Positions 15,356 through 23,034 of a stretch of DNA of 30,964 nucleotides are shown piece after piece. This stretch comes from Phycisphaerae bacterium. Lineage in GTDB: Bacteria; Planctomycetota; Phycisphaerae; Sedimentisphaerales; UBA12454. Made by a program: the position numbers and the translations under genes. How positions within the stretch are numbered: the stretch's first letter is position 1; every line of letters begins with the position of its first letter. Location: contig JBAZHC010000022.1 in the NCBI GenBank assembly GCA_041652575.1, positions 1 to 30,964 of the forward strand, written 5' to 3'. The notes beneath the pieces were generated by a model, which saw only the letters and a list, made by a program, of their open reading frames with translations, did not search any database and was not told where the DNA came from.

Positions 15356-15923
15356 CAACATTGGGTGATGCTTCATTCCTTAGCAGAATATTTTCCTATG
15401 GTCAAGTACCATCTACCTTCGCAGGGTTGTAACCGCGTTTTCACTGCCGGTCGACAACCCCAACTCCTTGGGAGGAGAAAATGATTTTCAAGCCTTATAT
15501 AACTCACGGCTAAGCCGTGCTTGCTTTCGAAAGGGCCGTAACCATCTATCACTGTCCGGTCACAACCCTTCGTGGGAGGAGGAGAAAACTCTTCGTGAGC
15601 TTTTCCGCCTTATGCGGATTTATAATTATCACGGTCCCATACCGTGTTTGCTCTCGAGGGGGCAGCAACCGACATTTATCACTGTCCGATCACATGCCCA
15701 CTCATTTGGGAGGAGGAGAAAACTTCCTGAGCCCTATACGATCACAGTCAAGCTGTGTTTGCTCTCTGGGGGGCTGTAACCATCTATCACTGTCCGATCA
15801 CAACCCACCTTGGAGGAGGAGAAGAAGTTATTGTTTCTTTTCTCTGCACTCCCTCCCTATAAACCAGTGCGTTGCCGGTCGACACATCGGGTCCATTTAC
15901 TGTTCGGTCTTTGGCCCGTGTCA
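15308..15923 (-). ncRNA. tandem array of structured RNA units (candidate new RNA class)
   Basis: This 616-base stretch has no convincing gene but is strongly ordered. A conserved core, GAYCGGACAGTGAT on the minus strand, recurs at 15548, 15678 and 15786, with degenerate forms at 15441 and 15895. The spacing is 108-109 bases, except one of 130 where an extra small hairpin (15605-15617) is inserted. Each complete unit, read on the minus strand, has a CUCCUCC tract, then GGGYYGU...ACRRCCC closing the conserved loop, then a 5-6-bp hairpin. The hairpin stems differ between units but stay paired (CACAG/CUGUG, CACGG/CCGUG, AUGGU/ACCAU). In the GGG/CCC stem the variants become G-U pairs only on the minus strand (they would be C-A on plus). 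The last element is an intrinsic terminator. The array starts at the stop codon of the receiver-like gene. I infer a non-coding RNA or long structured 3' UTR. Some short hairpins fit plus equally well. Confidence 0.7.
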
Positions 15924-16352
15924 GACGTGACGGTGGTCTAAGCCGTCTGCAACTGCACAGAGTTTCTGGATTTCTTCAGTATCACCAAGTCCGAGAACGC
16001 CGCCAACGGTCTGAATCAGCACATCATCTGTAACGTCACTGCTCAACACCGCCGCTACTCCGATACTCCTGGCCGCTATTTCCTGCTCTACATCGTTTGC
16101 ATTAACGATGGCGATAACAGGCAAATAAGGTTTTGCCAATCGCAGATTTTTCAGGAATCGTCCATCGGGACAATCCGGCAGTTCCCACTGACTTATGACA
16201 CTGTCAACACTTTCATTTTTCAAAGAACGTCCGGCTTCGACGCCGGTCTCTATATAAGAAACTCGAATTGGCAGCCTTTTTAAGGCTTTACTTCTTCCTT
16301 CGAGTCCTACGAGCCCTACTACTAATACATTCGCTCTTACAAGGACGAGCAT
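15921..16352 (-). CDS. degenerate response-regulator receiver protein
   Basis: The product is 143 residues with the beta-alpha layout of a CheY-like receiver (NVLVVGL, VDSVISQWELP, LPVIAIVNAND, GVAAVLSSDVTDDVL). The residues needed for phosphorylation are all missing. The acidic pair after strand 1 is Gly-Leu, the phospho-acceptor Asp is Gln55, the switch Thr/Ser is Val and the Lys is Ser. It cannot be phosphorylated in the usual way and is probably a protein-binding module. AAAGGA precedes the ATG. The stop codon lies inside the first hairpin of the RNA array, and a sigma54-type promoter lies about 70 bases upstream. There is no output domain. Confidence 0.7.
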   Translation of the reverse strand: MLVLVRANVLVVGLVGLEGRSKALKRLPIRVSYIETGVEAGRSLKNESVDSVISQWELPDCPDGRFLKNLRLAKPYLPVIAIVNANDVEQEIAARSIGVAAVLSSDVTDDVLIQTVGGVLGLGDTEEIQKLCAVADGLDHRHV

Positions 16353-16419
16353 CTGTTTTCCTTTTCTAAAGAAGACTTAACTTCTGCTCGACCTCAACGA
16401 CTTCTGGTTTACATACATC

Positions 16420-16435
16420 GCAACAGCCGTGCCAG
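16420..16435 (-). promoter_or_regulatory. sigma54 (RpoN) promoter, -24/-12 type
   Basis: The minus strand reads CTGGCACG-GCTG-TTGCG. The GG and GC doublets are ten bases apart, and every consensus position of TGGCACG-N4-TTGCW matches except the last. Transcription would start near 16409, giving a 5' leader of about 57 bases before the receiver-like gene and a transcript through the RNA array. Such promoters need an enhancer-binding ATPase; none is encoded in this window. Confidence 0.8.
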
Positions 16436-16525
16436 AAGATATTTTATCTGAAAGAATTTTTTAAATCATTTAAGCGTAAGGAGTTACGAAGTGAATAATT
16501 TTTCGCCCCAAAATTATATTTTTTA

Positions 16526-16551
16526 GGCAGCCGACCAAAACGGCCGCTACC
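16526..16551. promoter_or_regulatory. possible upstream activator site
   Basis: GGCAGCCGACC-aaaa-CGGCCGCTACC is an imperfect dyad about 95-115 bases upstream of the sigma54 -24 element, where enhancer-binding proteins usually bind. AT-rich sequence lies between the two. The rest of the 16353-16593 gap holds no gene that I can support. Confidence 0.4.
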
Positions 16552-16593
16552 TGATTTCCATTTTTCGCAGGAATGCTTACTCATTAAGCACTT

Positions 16594-16636
16594 AAAAAAA
16601 GCGACCATTTTGGCGCACCCTGTCCAAAATGGTCGT
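16594..16636 (-). terminator. intrinsic terminator of the CorC-type gene
   Basis: CGACCATTTTGG (16602-16613) and CCAAAATGGTCG (16624-16635) form a perfect 12-bp stem with a 10-base loop. Seven A's at 16594-16600 give a U-run behind the hairpin on the minus strand. It lies about 45 bases after the CorC-type gene and isolates the sigma54 unit from it. Confidence 0.88.
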
Positions 16637-16681
16637 TTGGATTTAAAAAAAATTTAAACCGGTGCTTCGGTCAGGAATTTT

Positions 16682-17935
16682 TTAGGAAACAGCGTTATCA
16701 GAGCCATCTCGCAGACGTCTGATAGCGACTTCGAAAATTTTTCCTCTTCGTAATCGTCTCACGATAAATTCCATCGAATCCTGTCTGTAAATTTCTCCCG
16801 GCTTGGGTTTATGTCCGAGTTGACGCGACAGCCAAGCTGAAAGCGTTTCCTGCGAATCAGGCATTGGCAGATTAATATGTCCCGACAAATTCGCCATACG
16901 CATTCCGCCGCCGACCATCCACGTTCCGCCGTCAAGAGAATGAAACATCTGCGGCAGACGGTCGAATTCATCTTCGAGTTCACCGACAAGTTCTTCCACC
17001 AAATCTTCAAGTGCAACCATACCAAGTGTTTTGCCGTTTTTGTCCTGCACGATAGCTATGTGAATGTGCTGGTCGACAAACATTTTCATCAGGTCAGCAG
17101 CGGAATATTCCGGAAGAACGAAACATACAGGCCGAATAATACCCCTCAAACTCAAATTGCCCGGATTAGTACTCATAAAATAAATCATTTCCTTGAAGTT
17201 CACATAACCGATAACATTGTTGAAATCATCACCTTCACGAACAGGATAACGGGTGTGACAGTCGAGATGAGCTGCAATAACCGCCTGTGATATAGTCTGG
17301 GAAGTAGAGATAAACGATATATCTTCAATAGGAATCATAACCTGCTGCACCGTTAAAGAAGCCAGCCGGCACGCACCTTTTATAATCCGTTCCTGATGAA
17401 AATCTATCTGATTCGATAGCCTGCTCAAACCAGCCATGGCAATAATTTCATCGGCAGTCGCTATGGATTTTGTGGAACGGCCACTGCCCTCGAAGAAACT
17501 GTTAATCCAGTGAATCGTCTTTATCAAAGGAGTAAAAGCGTTGATACTTATATTCAACGGCAACGCGATAAAGCCGGCCAGTTTGCGATTAAGTCTGACG
17601 CCTATTGTTTTTGGAAGAATCTCAGTGAACTGAAGCATAAGGAAAGTAAAAACCAGAGAAAACAGCCAAATCCATTTATTGCCGAATAACCTGTTGAACT
17701 GGGAACCGGCAACAGAGGCGCCTATTGTATGAGCGGCCGTGTTCATAACCAGAATTACAGTTAGCGGACGCTCAATATTCGTCTTGAAGCCGTGCCAGAT
17801 TTTACCGATATCCGGATGTTTGGAAGAAATGGCAGCTATCTGAGCGGGAGTCAAACTCAGGACTACCGCTTCCAACAGTGAACACAGAAACGAAACACCT
17901 AACGCAATAAATATGCTTACAATAAAAAGTGCCAT
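16682..17935 (-). CDS. CorC/HlyC-type membrane protein (CNNM, CBS pair, CorC domain)
   Basis: The product is 417 residues. The N-terminal 150 residues are a DUF21/CNNM membrane domain (VSFLCSLLEAVVLSLTP, LQFTEILPKTIGVRLN). Two CBS domains follow (about 190-320; VMIPIEDISFIS, AIVQDKNGKTLGMVALEDLVEELVGE), then a short CorC_HlyC domain of about 80 residues (DGGTWMVGGGMRMANL). Related proteins take part in Mg2+ or Co2+ export and are often annotated as hemolysins. It is a single gene ended by the terminator at 16594-16636. Confidence 0.9.
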   Translation of the reverse strand: MALFIVSIFIALGVSFLCSLLEAVVLSLTPAQIAAISSKHPDIGKIWHGFKTNIERPLTVILVMNTAAHTIGASVAGSQFNRLFGNKWIWLFSLVFTFLMLQFTEILPKTIGVRLNRKLAGFIALPLNISINAFTPLIKTIHWINSFFEGSGRSTKSIATADEIIAMAGLSRLSNQIDFHQERIIKGACRLASLTVQQVMIPIEDISFISTSQTISQAVIAAHLDCHTRYPVREGDDFNNVIGYVNFKEMIYFMSTNPGNLSLRGIIRPVCFVLPEYSAADLMKMFVDQHIHIAIVQDKNGKTLGMVALEDLVEELVGELEDEFDRLPQMFHSLDGGTWMVGGGMRMANLSGHINLPMPDSQETLSAWLSRQLGHKPKPGEIYRQDSMEFIVRRLRRGKIFEVAIRRLRDGSDNAVS

Positions 17936-18003
17936 AATCGCCTTCCTTGTTTTATAATATAATTTGCTTTGTAAAGGTCTTTAATTCGACCAATGATAAT
18001 AAG

Positions 18004-18064
18004 AACAGAAATAATTTTCTGTTTTTCATTTCCCCTTTTTCAGGCTGTTATCTGAAATTTTAAA
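18004..18064 (-). terminator. two hairpins behind purE, weak terminator candidates
   Basis: TTTCAG/CTGAAA (18047-18064) and AACAGAAA/TTTCTGTT (18004-18023) follow the purE stop in the minus direction. Neither is GC-rich and the T content behind them is modest, so termination here is only possible. Confidence 0.3.
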
Positions 18065-18065
18065 A

Positions 18066-18563
18066 TCAGACGGCGGAATCCTTGTCGATTACCTTTTGCC
18101 TTTGCAGCTTTCTGAAATCCGCCAGTTTGGCCGCGATTTTTTCATCTGCCAGCGCAAGAATCTGGACTGCGAAAACAGCGGCGTTTATCGCCCCTGCCTT
18201 ACCAATCGCCATAGACGCTACCGGCACTCCCGGCGGCATCTGAACAGTACTTAATAACGCATCGATTCCCGCAGGCGACTGGTCGGCTGCCAATGGAACG
18301 CCGATAATCGGCAAAGCCGTCCTGGCGGCAATGGCCCCTGCAAGGTGAGCGGCCATACCTGCGGCGGCGATAATTACCTTTATGCCGTTCTTGGCGGCGC
18401 CTTCAGCAAACTCGACGGCAATATCCGGCGTCCTGTGAGCTGAGATAATCCGAACAACAGGCTCAACGCCAAAATCCTTCAATTTATCGATACATGCCTT
18501 CATAATAGGCATATCCGAATCTGAGCCTATCACAACCGCTACGATTTTGTTTTTTTCTGCCAT
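18066..18563 (-). CDS. purE: N5-carboxyaminoimidazole ribonucleotide mutase (PurE)
   Basis: The product is 165 residues, the normal length. It starts VAVVIGSDSDMPIMKACIDKL with the substrate-binding GSDSD, then IISAHRTPD with the catalytic His, then VIIAAAGMAAHLAGAIAA and PIIGVPL, all class-defining. It carries out the carboxyl shift that makes CAIR in purine synthesis in the cytoplasm. No purK is adjacent. A good promoter lies directly upstream. Confidence 0.96.
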   Translation of the reverse strand: MAEKNKIVAVVIGSDSDMPIMKACIDKLKDFGVEPVVRIISAHRTPDIAVEFAEGAAKNGIKVIIAAAGMAAHLAGAIAARTALPIIGVPLAADQSPAGIDALLSTVQMPPGVPVASMAIGKAGAINAAVFAVQILALADEKIAAKLADFRKLQRQKVIDKDSAV

Positions 18564-18609
18564 CGTATTTTCCCAAAATTAAGGTTTAAATTGTCCGCTG
18601 AATAGTGAT

Positions 18610-18638
18610 ATAATACCTTATCGTAAATGATTTTGCAA
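18610..18638 (-). promoter_or_regulatory. purE promoter
   Basis: TTGCAA (18638-18633) and TATTAT (18615-18610) on the minus strand are exactly 17 bases apart, about 47 bases before the purE ATG. On the plus strand TATAAT (18609-18614) overlaps the same -10 and could serve the divergent MEMO-family gene, though with a poor -35 (TTTAAA, 18 bases away). Confidence 0.7.
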
Positions 18639-18684
18639 GCCCGTTGCGACACGGTCGCACCGAGGTAAATAAGGAGAAATTTTT

Positions 18685-19566
18685 ATGGCAGCACGCAAAC
18701 CAATCGTGGCCGGCCAGTTCTACCCCGGCACGGAGAAACAATGCCGGTCAGAAATCGCCGATTGCATCACCGACCGTCCAGTAACGGCCAAATTACCCGA
18801 AAAAATCGTTGCCGGCATCGTACCCCACGCAGGCTGGACATTCAGCGGCGACCTTACAGGAATGGTCTTCAAAGCAATCGAAAAGGCAAACAAAACCGTC
18901 GATACCTTCGTCATATTCGGAGCGACACACAGCCATTTCGGCTCGGCCGCGGCCGTCTATGATAAGGGAAGCTGGGCCACGCCGCTGGGCGAGATAAAAA
19001 TCGATGAAGAACTGGCCGCGGCAATAATCAAAAAAAGCCGAGTCGCTAAATCGAACCCCGACGCCCATAAATACGAACGCAACAGTATCGAAGTGCAAAT
19101 CCCATTCATTCAGTACCTTTTCAAAGATGCGAAAATCGTACCAATCCTGACGCCGCCGGCAGATTCGGCCATCGCGGTTGGAAACGATGCGGCTGAATGT
19201 ATAAAATCGGCGCCGGATAAAAAAATAGTCTGCATCGGCTCAACCGACCTGACACATTACGGGCCGGGATATGGTTTTAATCCGCAGGGTATCGGAGAGT
19301 CTGGAATTAAATGGGCAAAAAATGTCAATGACAAGGCGTTTATAAATCTGGCTATCGAAATGAAGGCTCAGCAGATATTAACCGAAGCGATGGAGAAGCA
19401 GAACGCCTGCGGGCCCGGCGCGGCCGCGGCGGCAATTACCGCAGCTAAGGCATTAGGCAAAACGAAAGGCATTTTACTTGCCCATACTCACAGTAACGAG
19501 GTTATGGAGAGAAAATTTAACCAGCCCGGCAAGGAAAGCGTCGGCTACGCGGCGATTGTGTATTGA
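18685..19566 (+). CDS. MEMO1-family protein (AmmeMemoRadiSam B type)
   Basis: The product is 293 residues. Family landmarks are VAGQFYPGTEKQC at the N-terminus, GIVPHAGWTFSGDLTGMVF, VIFGATHSHFG, and late LLAHTHSNEVMERK with further histidines. The fold is related to extradiol dioxygenases with conserved His residues; some act with a radical-SAM and an AMMECR1 partner, which are not in this window. AAGGAG lies well placed before the ATG. The reaction in bacteria is not settled. Confidence 0.88.
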   Translation: MAARKPIVAGQFYPGTEKQCRSEIADCITDRPVTAKLPEKIVAGIVPHAGWTFSGDLTGMVFKAIEKANKTVDTFVIFGATHSHFGSAAAVYDKGSWATPLGEIKIDEELAAAIIKKSRVAKSNPDAHKYERNSIEVQIPFIQYLFKDAKIVPILTPPADSAIAVGNDAAECIKSAPDKKIVCIGSTDLTHYGPGYGFNPQGIGESGIKWAKNVNDKAFINLAIEMKAQQILTEAMEKQNACGPGAAAAAITAAKALGKTKGILLAHTHSNEVMERKFNQPGKESVGYAAIVY

Positions 19567-19617
19567 AATAAAAATTATGAGTTTGCTGTTTCTTACCGAA
19601 CCATAAACATCCACTTT

Positions 19618-20157
19618 TTATTGGTTCCCTACTGCCCAATTTTCAAGATATAATTCTTTGCCTATTACATCTAAAAGTGGTCGTAAAGATTTAGTATCGT
19701 TTGTAACCAGAGTAAAATTTCTTGTTATAGCTTGAGAAACAATCCAAAGATCGTTTTCCTGAATTTGAAGCTGAAGCGAAGTAATAGGATCTATGAGTTG
19801 TTCAGGCCTACGTCCCGCAACCTTTTTATCTCCTCCGAACTTCTCAAATAGCATTGCTCGTATTCGTCCGTACTGTAATGTAACATGTTTGTCAATTTTA
19901 TACTCTATAGGAGCAACATCATTAACAAACTGTCTGAATTGCGTTTCTAAGGAACCGTCTTTCTTTTTCTGCACGCGGTAGCCGAATTCTATTTCCCCCC
20001 ACGTTACTGAAGAAATCCAAATTTTAAATGACTCTTTGCTATTTTTACATTGTTGTTTGAGTTCAGCAACACGCTTTAGTACGTTGCTATGCCACGGTTC
20101 TTGATCAGGATTAAACCAATATCCCCAGATATTTGTATCAACAAGAAAATCACGCAT
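19618..20157 (-). CDS. PIN-domain ribonuclease-like protein
   Basis: The product is 179 residues. The ATG at 20157 is chosen because GAGGAG lies upstream and it overlaps the methylase stop by eight bases. PIN acidic residues are visible in FLVDTNIWGYW (Asp7), VTWGEIEFGYRV (Glu), QENDLWIVSQAI (Asp) and LVTNDTKSL (Asp). PIN proteins cut RNA, as VapC toxins do, but this one is longer than a typical VapC and no small antitoxin gene is present. Its tight coupling to a DNA methylase suggests a defence or self-recognition module. Confidence 0.82.
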   Translation of the reverse strand: MRDFLVDTNIWGYWFNPDQEPWHSNVLKRVAELKQQCKNSKESFKIWISSVTWGEIEFGYRVQKKKDGSLETQFRQFVNDVAPIEYKIDKHVTLQYGRIRAMLFEKFGGDKKVAGRRPEQLIDPITSLQLQIQENDLWIVSQAITRNFTLVTNDTKSLRPLLDVIGKELYLENWAVGNQ

Positions 20158-22750
20158 CTTTTGCCTTCTCCTCGAAAGCCTCTGTTGCTGCACACAAAAC
20201 CTTATTTATCTCCGGTGACTGATGTTTTCTAACCCATTCATCTGCGAAGGTAATTGTTGACCGCTGATATTCCTCGGACAAGTATTCATGCAGGGGCACA
20301 GCAGATTCAAAACCCTCTGGATAATAACCTTTAAAATCAAAATCCACGCCTTTTCTTGGTTTACTCTGGAACAAATTCAGAATCCGTTTCTCCATCTTTG
20401 GTGGTAAATCATATAATCGCAACACTTCTGCATCAATTAACAAAAATAATTGCTTTGCCTTATCTAAAATATCACTTGTAAATCCTGAATCCAATTTTGT
20501 CATTAATCCGAAATATTTTTCAACTAATTCATTAAGCCTTTCTATGTCCGACTCTGAACACGATGGGATTGGTATTTTTGATGCAATTCCTTTTGCAATA
20601 TCTCTGTCAGTCGTATGTGTAAATATAAACGCATTTGCTAATGGCCCATTTAATATCGCCCATAGTGCGTTAAGTGACCAATTAGTATTTTTTAGTCGAA
20701 AAATTAAGAACCGACCATTAATAGGATATCCTTTGGAATCGATAAGAATTTTTAATCTCCAAGGTCCCTCACTGACCGGCGCATAGTTTATTAATATTTG
20801 CGCTTTACCTGTTTCAGTCCCCCACAAAGGGCGTCGGATAACATTTTTTGAGAGATTCATCCAATATTTATCGGGCAACCCATGCAGTTTAATATCATCA
20901 TTAAACAATGCATATCCTCTAACAGCCCCTGTAAATTTTTTCTTATCGTATGTTTTTGCACCTTTCGGAAGGTCTTCTTCGCCTTTGTAGATCAAACCCT
21001 GCCCACCATCGGCAATCGATCCTAACTTTGGATAGTGATTTATGCAGTAATCCCATATCTCGCCTAACTCAATCACTTTTAATGTATATGTAGGATTTTT
21101 CATGAATTGAGTTTGGGGAATAATCTGATCTTGAGCTTCATACTTTTCGCAAAATTGTTTTAATCGATCTTTAAAAACACGTCTGTAAAGAATATCGTTC
21201 TTATTAATACTAACTGTTTTTGTAGTGAGGTACAACTTTCGCCCACATATTACAACAGCTTCGTGATTTGCATAGCTGAAAACACCTTTTGGTAAATTAC
21301 ATATCTGCTGAATTTCAAAGTCATTTACTATCATTTTCCGTAGGTTAGTTATATTTTGCTTATCCAAAAATCCTCTTGGAAGAATAATTCCAAAAACCGA
21401 ACCTTCTTGCATATAAGGCAGGGTTCGCCATAACATTTCCGCTGCTTTGTTAAAAGAATTAAGTTTTTGGTCTGCTTTTCTGCAAGTAAGCTGTTCCTCC
21501 GGCGTAAAATCCTCAAAAGGCGGATTGCATAATAAGATCATCGCCTTTTCAGCTTTCTTCCTTAGTATGTCGCTCTTAAAAATGTCACTTTGTACAATAT
21601 CCCATCCATTCGGATTAGGTACATCTGCCATAGTTAAGGATAATCGTGCAATCTCCAGTGCAAAAGAATCAGTCTCTACCCCAATCAATTGCTTTTTTGC
21701 ATAATCGTGGAATGCTTTCTCGTCACCCTTAAAAAGTTCCCGCAGCAGTCGCATCGCTCCGGTAAGAAATGGTGCATGACCGCATGTAGGCTCGAGCACG
21801 ACTCGTTTTTCTTGTGGAATCTGCTCAATCCACGGCCAGAGTTGCCATACAATATAATCAACCAGATATGAGGGTGTCGCATGAATACCAAGAGCCGATC
21901 TTAGCTTCTTATCAACAAGTACATTTTCATACATATACGCAAAAGCTTCGGTCGTCAGATTATTCAAGTCGGCAAATTGTTTGATTTGCTCTGCAGCTTC
22001 TTCAAGAGATTGAGCTTGTTGTTTAGTTCGAACATTTACAGGCTCTTGAGCTCGGTAATGATTTTCGACTGCCTTAAGCACACTTTCTACGTCACCCAGG
22101 TTTAACCCTAAAAATCCTCTCACTCTCTTATCCTTGAGAATCTTAGCACAAAGAAGCCAAAACGCCGCTCTGAATATCCATCGTTGATTTTGGGGCTGTT
22201 CCAATTGTTTATCTCCAAAACCATTACGAAGTTGACCGATGACTCTTTTCATCAATCCACCAAGACGCTCTCCCATTTCGTGCTCCAACAAAGGCATCAA
22301 TCCAATGTCAACAAAGCTCAGTTGTTGACTTATATCGACACGCCCAAGATTTTTGGCACGCCAAATTCTGTCAGGTAAAAAGTCTTTTTTGTGCGAAGAA
22401 AAAAAAGAATTAATATTATTTTTTGAAATCGTTTCTTTAAGTTTTGCCCCACTTGTTCCAATATTCCACCATTGAAGCATTCCATTGCAACAGACAAATA
22501 TAACAGGTGCTCCAAATCCACGGTATTGGTTCACATATTTTTCAGTTGTTCCAAGCAACTCATTACATTGAACTACAGAAACACATGACGTACGAGAATC
22601 ATATACAGGTTTGGCAAATCCCGCTAATGCAATAGTTTGTTTGCCGGTGTTATCCTCATAGACATAATCTGGCCGCAACAGGTCATTTGAATACCCGCAC
22701 CGCTTCAAATTCGTTTGAACCTGCGAAATTAAGCTATTTTGTGCTACCAA
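20150..22750 (-). CDS. N6-adenine DNA methyltransferase, type IIG/I-like
   Basis: The product is 866 residues. The SAM-binding motif is VVLEPTCGHAPFL (about 317-329). The catalytic motif is LLCNPPFEDF with NPPF at 409-412, the gamma-class N6-adenine form. YENVLVDKKLRSALGIHATPSYLVDYI precedes them as in HsdM-like proteins. The C-terminal 300 residues (SLNALWAILNGPLANAFIF, IASKIPIP) look like a target-recognition domain of HsdS or type IIG type. The N-terminal 150 residues contain a possible nuclease-like region, but I cannot assign catalytic residues. The PIN gene overlaps its end. There is no separate HsdR or HsdS. Confidence 0.85.
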   Translation of the reverse strand: MVAQNSLISQVQTNLKRCGYSNDLLRPDYVYEDNTGKQTIALAGFAKPVYDSRTSCVSVVQCNELLGTTEKYVNQYRGFGAPVIFVCCNGMLQWWNIGTSGAKLKETISKNNINSFFSSHKKDFLPDRIWRAKNLGRVDISQQLSFVDIGLMPLLEHEMGERLGGLMKRVIGQLRNGFGDKQLEQPQNQRWIFRAAFWLLCAKILKDKRVRGFLGLNLGDVESVLKAVENHYRAQEPVNVRTKQQAQSLEEAAEQIKQFADLNNLTTEAFAYMYENVLVDKKLRSALGIHATPSYLVDYIVWQLWPWIEQIPQEKRVVLEPTCGHAPFLTGAMRLLRELFKGDEKAFHDYAKKQLIGVETDSFALEIARLSLTMADVPNPNGWDIVQSDIFKSDILRKKAEKAMILLCNPPFEDFTPEEQLTCRKADQKLNSFNKAAEMLWRTLPYMQEGSVFGIILPRGFLDKQNITNLRKMIVNDFEIQQICNLPKGVFSYANHEAVVICGRKLYLTTKTVSINKNDILYRRVFKDRLKQFCEKYEAQDQIIPQTQFMKNPTYTLKVIELGEIWDYCINHYPKLGSIADGGQGLIYKGEEDLPKGAKTYDKKKFTGAVRGYALFNDDIKLHGLPDKYWMNLSKNVIRRPLWGTETGKAQILINYAPVSEGPWRLKILIDSKGYPINGRFLIFRLKNTNWSLNALWAILNGPLANAFIFTHTTDRDIAKGIASKIPIPSCSESDIERLNELVEKYFGLMTKLDSGFTSDILDKAKQLFLLIDAEVLRLYDLPPKMEKRILNLFQSKPRKGVDFDFKGYYPEGFESAVPLHEYLSEEYQRSTITFADEWVRKHQSPEINKVLCAATEAFEEKAKDA

Positions 22751-22879
22751 AAAAACCTTCCCATTGGCACAAATCTTATATTTATACTCTATTACATATC
22801 GGCATAGCTATGCCCAATTCCTTGATTTTCTTCTTCCAGCACGTTTTAAATTCCAATCTGGGGGCACATACTTACTTCC

Positions 22880-22908
22880 ATTATAATGAAGTAGTATATC
22901 GTTAAAGT
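22880..22908 (-). promoter_or_regulatory. putative promoter of the methylase-PIN pair
   Basis: A perfect -10 TATAAT (22885-22880, minus) sits in a dyad, TACTTCATTATAATGGAAGTA. The -35 is poor (CTTTAA at 16 or ACTTTA at 17 bases). The dyad suggests a repressor site, as is common for restriction genes. The 5' leader would be about 120 bases. Confidence 0.45.
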
Positions 22909-22939
22909 GGAAAGAAAAGCAAGTTTTTTCACAGTCAAA

Positions 22940-22965
22940 TAACTCAGTGAAATCCGTGATTAAAT
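22940..22965. repeat. short interspersed repeat, 'AATCAGTGAAATCCGTG' type
   Basis: TAACTCAGTGAAATCCGTGATTAAAT resembles the copy at 13453-13486 and ends in the same ATTAAAT. It stands between the methylase promoter and the HNH gene. Confidence 0.6.
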
Positions 22966-23034
22966 ACTATGGGAAATTTAATGCCGCGTATTCGCCGGGC
23001 TTTGATTACCACCTCATTTACATTCGGGGCTCTG

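Noticed and set aside
15471..15513. Strong Shine-Dalgarno plus ATG (MIFKPYITHG) on the plus strand as a leader peptide
   Set aside because: The other units have the same GGAGGAGGAG but no ATG at the same place, so the ORF is not a conserved feature of the repeats.
15424..15821. CRISPR array
   Set aside because: Units are not identical, the conserved blocks are interrupted, and stems vary with compensation; there are no cas genes.
15517..15930. Plus-strand open frame of 137 codons across the array
   Set aside because: It reads the structured repeats as low-grade repeated peptides (CNHLSLSDHNPPW-like), has no separate ribosome-binding site and runs against the terminator and G-U evidence for the minus strand.
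22766..22785. Second sigma54 promoter (TGGCAC on plus)
   Set aside because: The TTGC element at the proper distance is missing.
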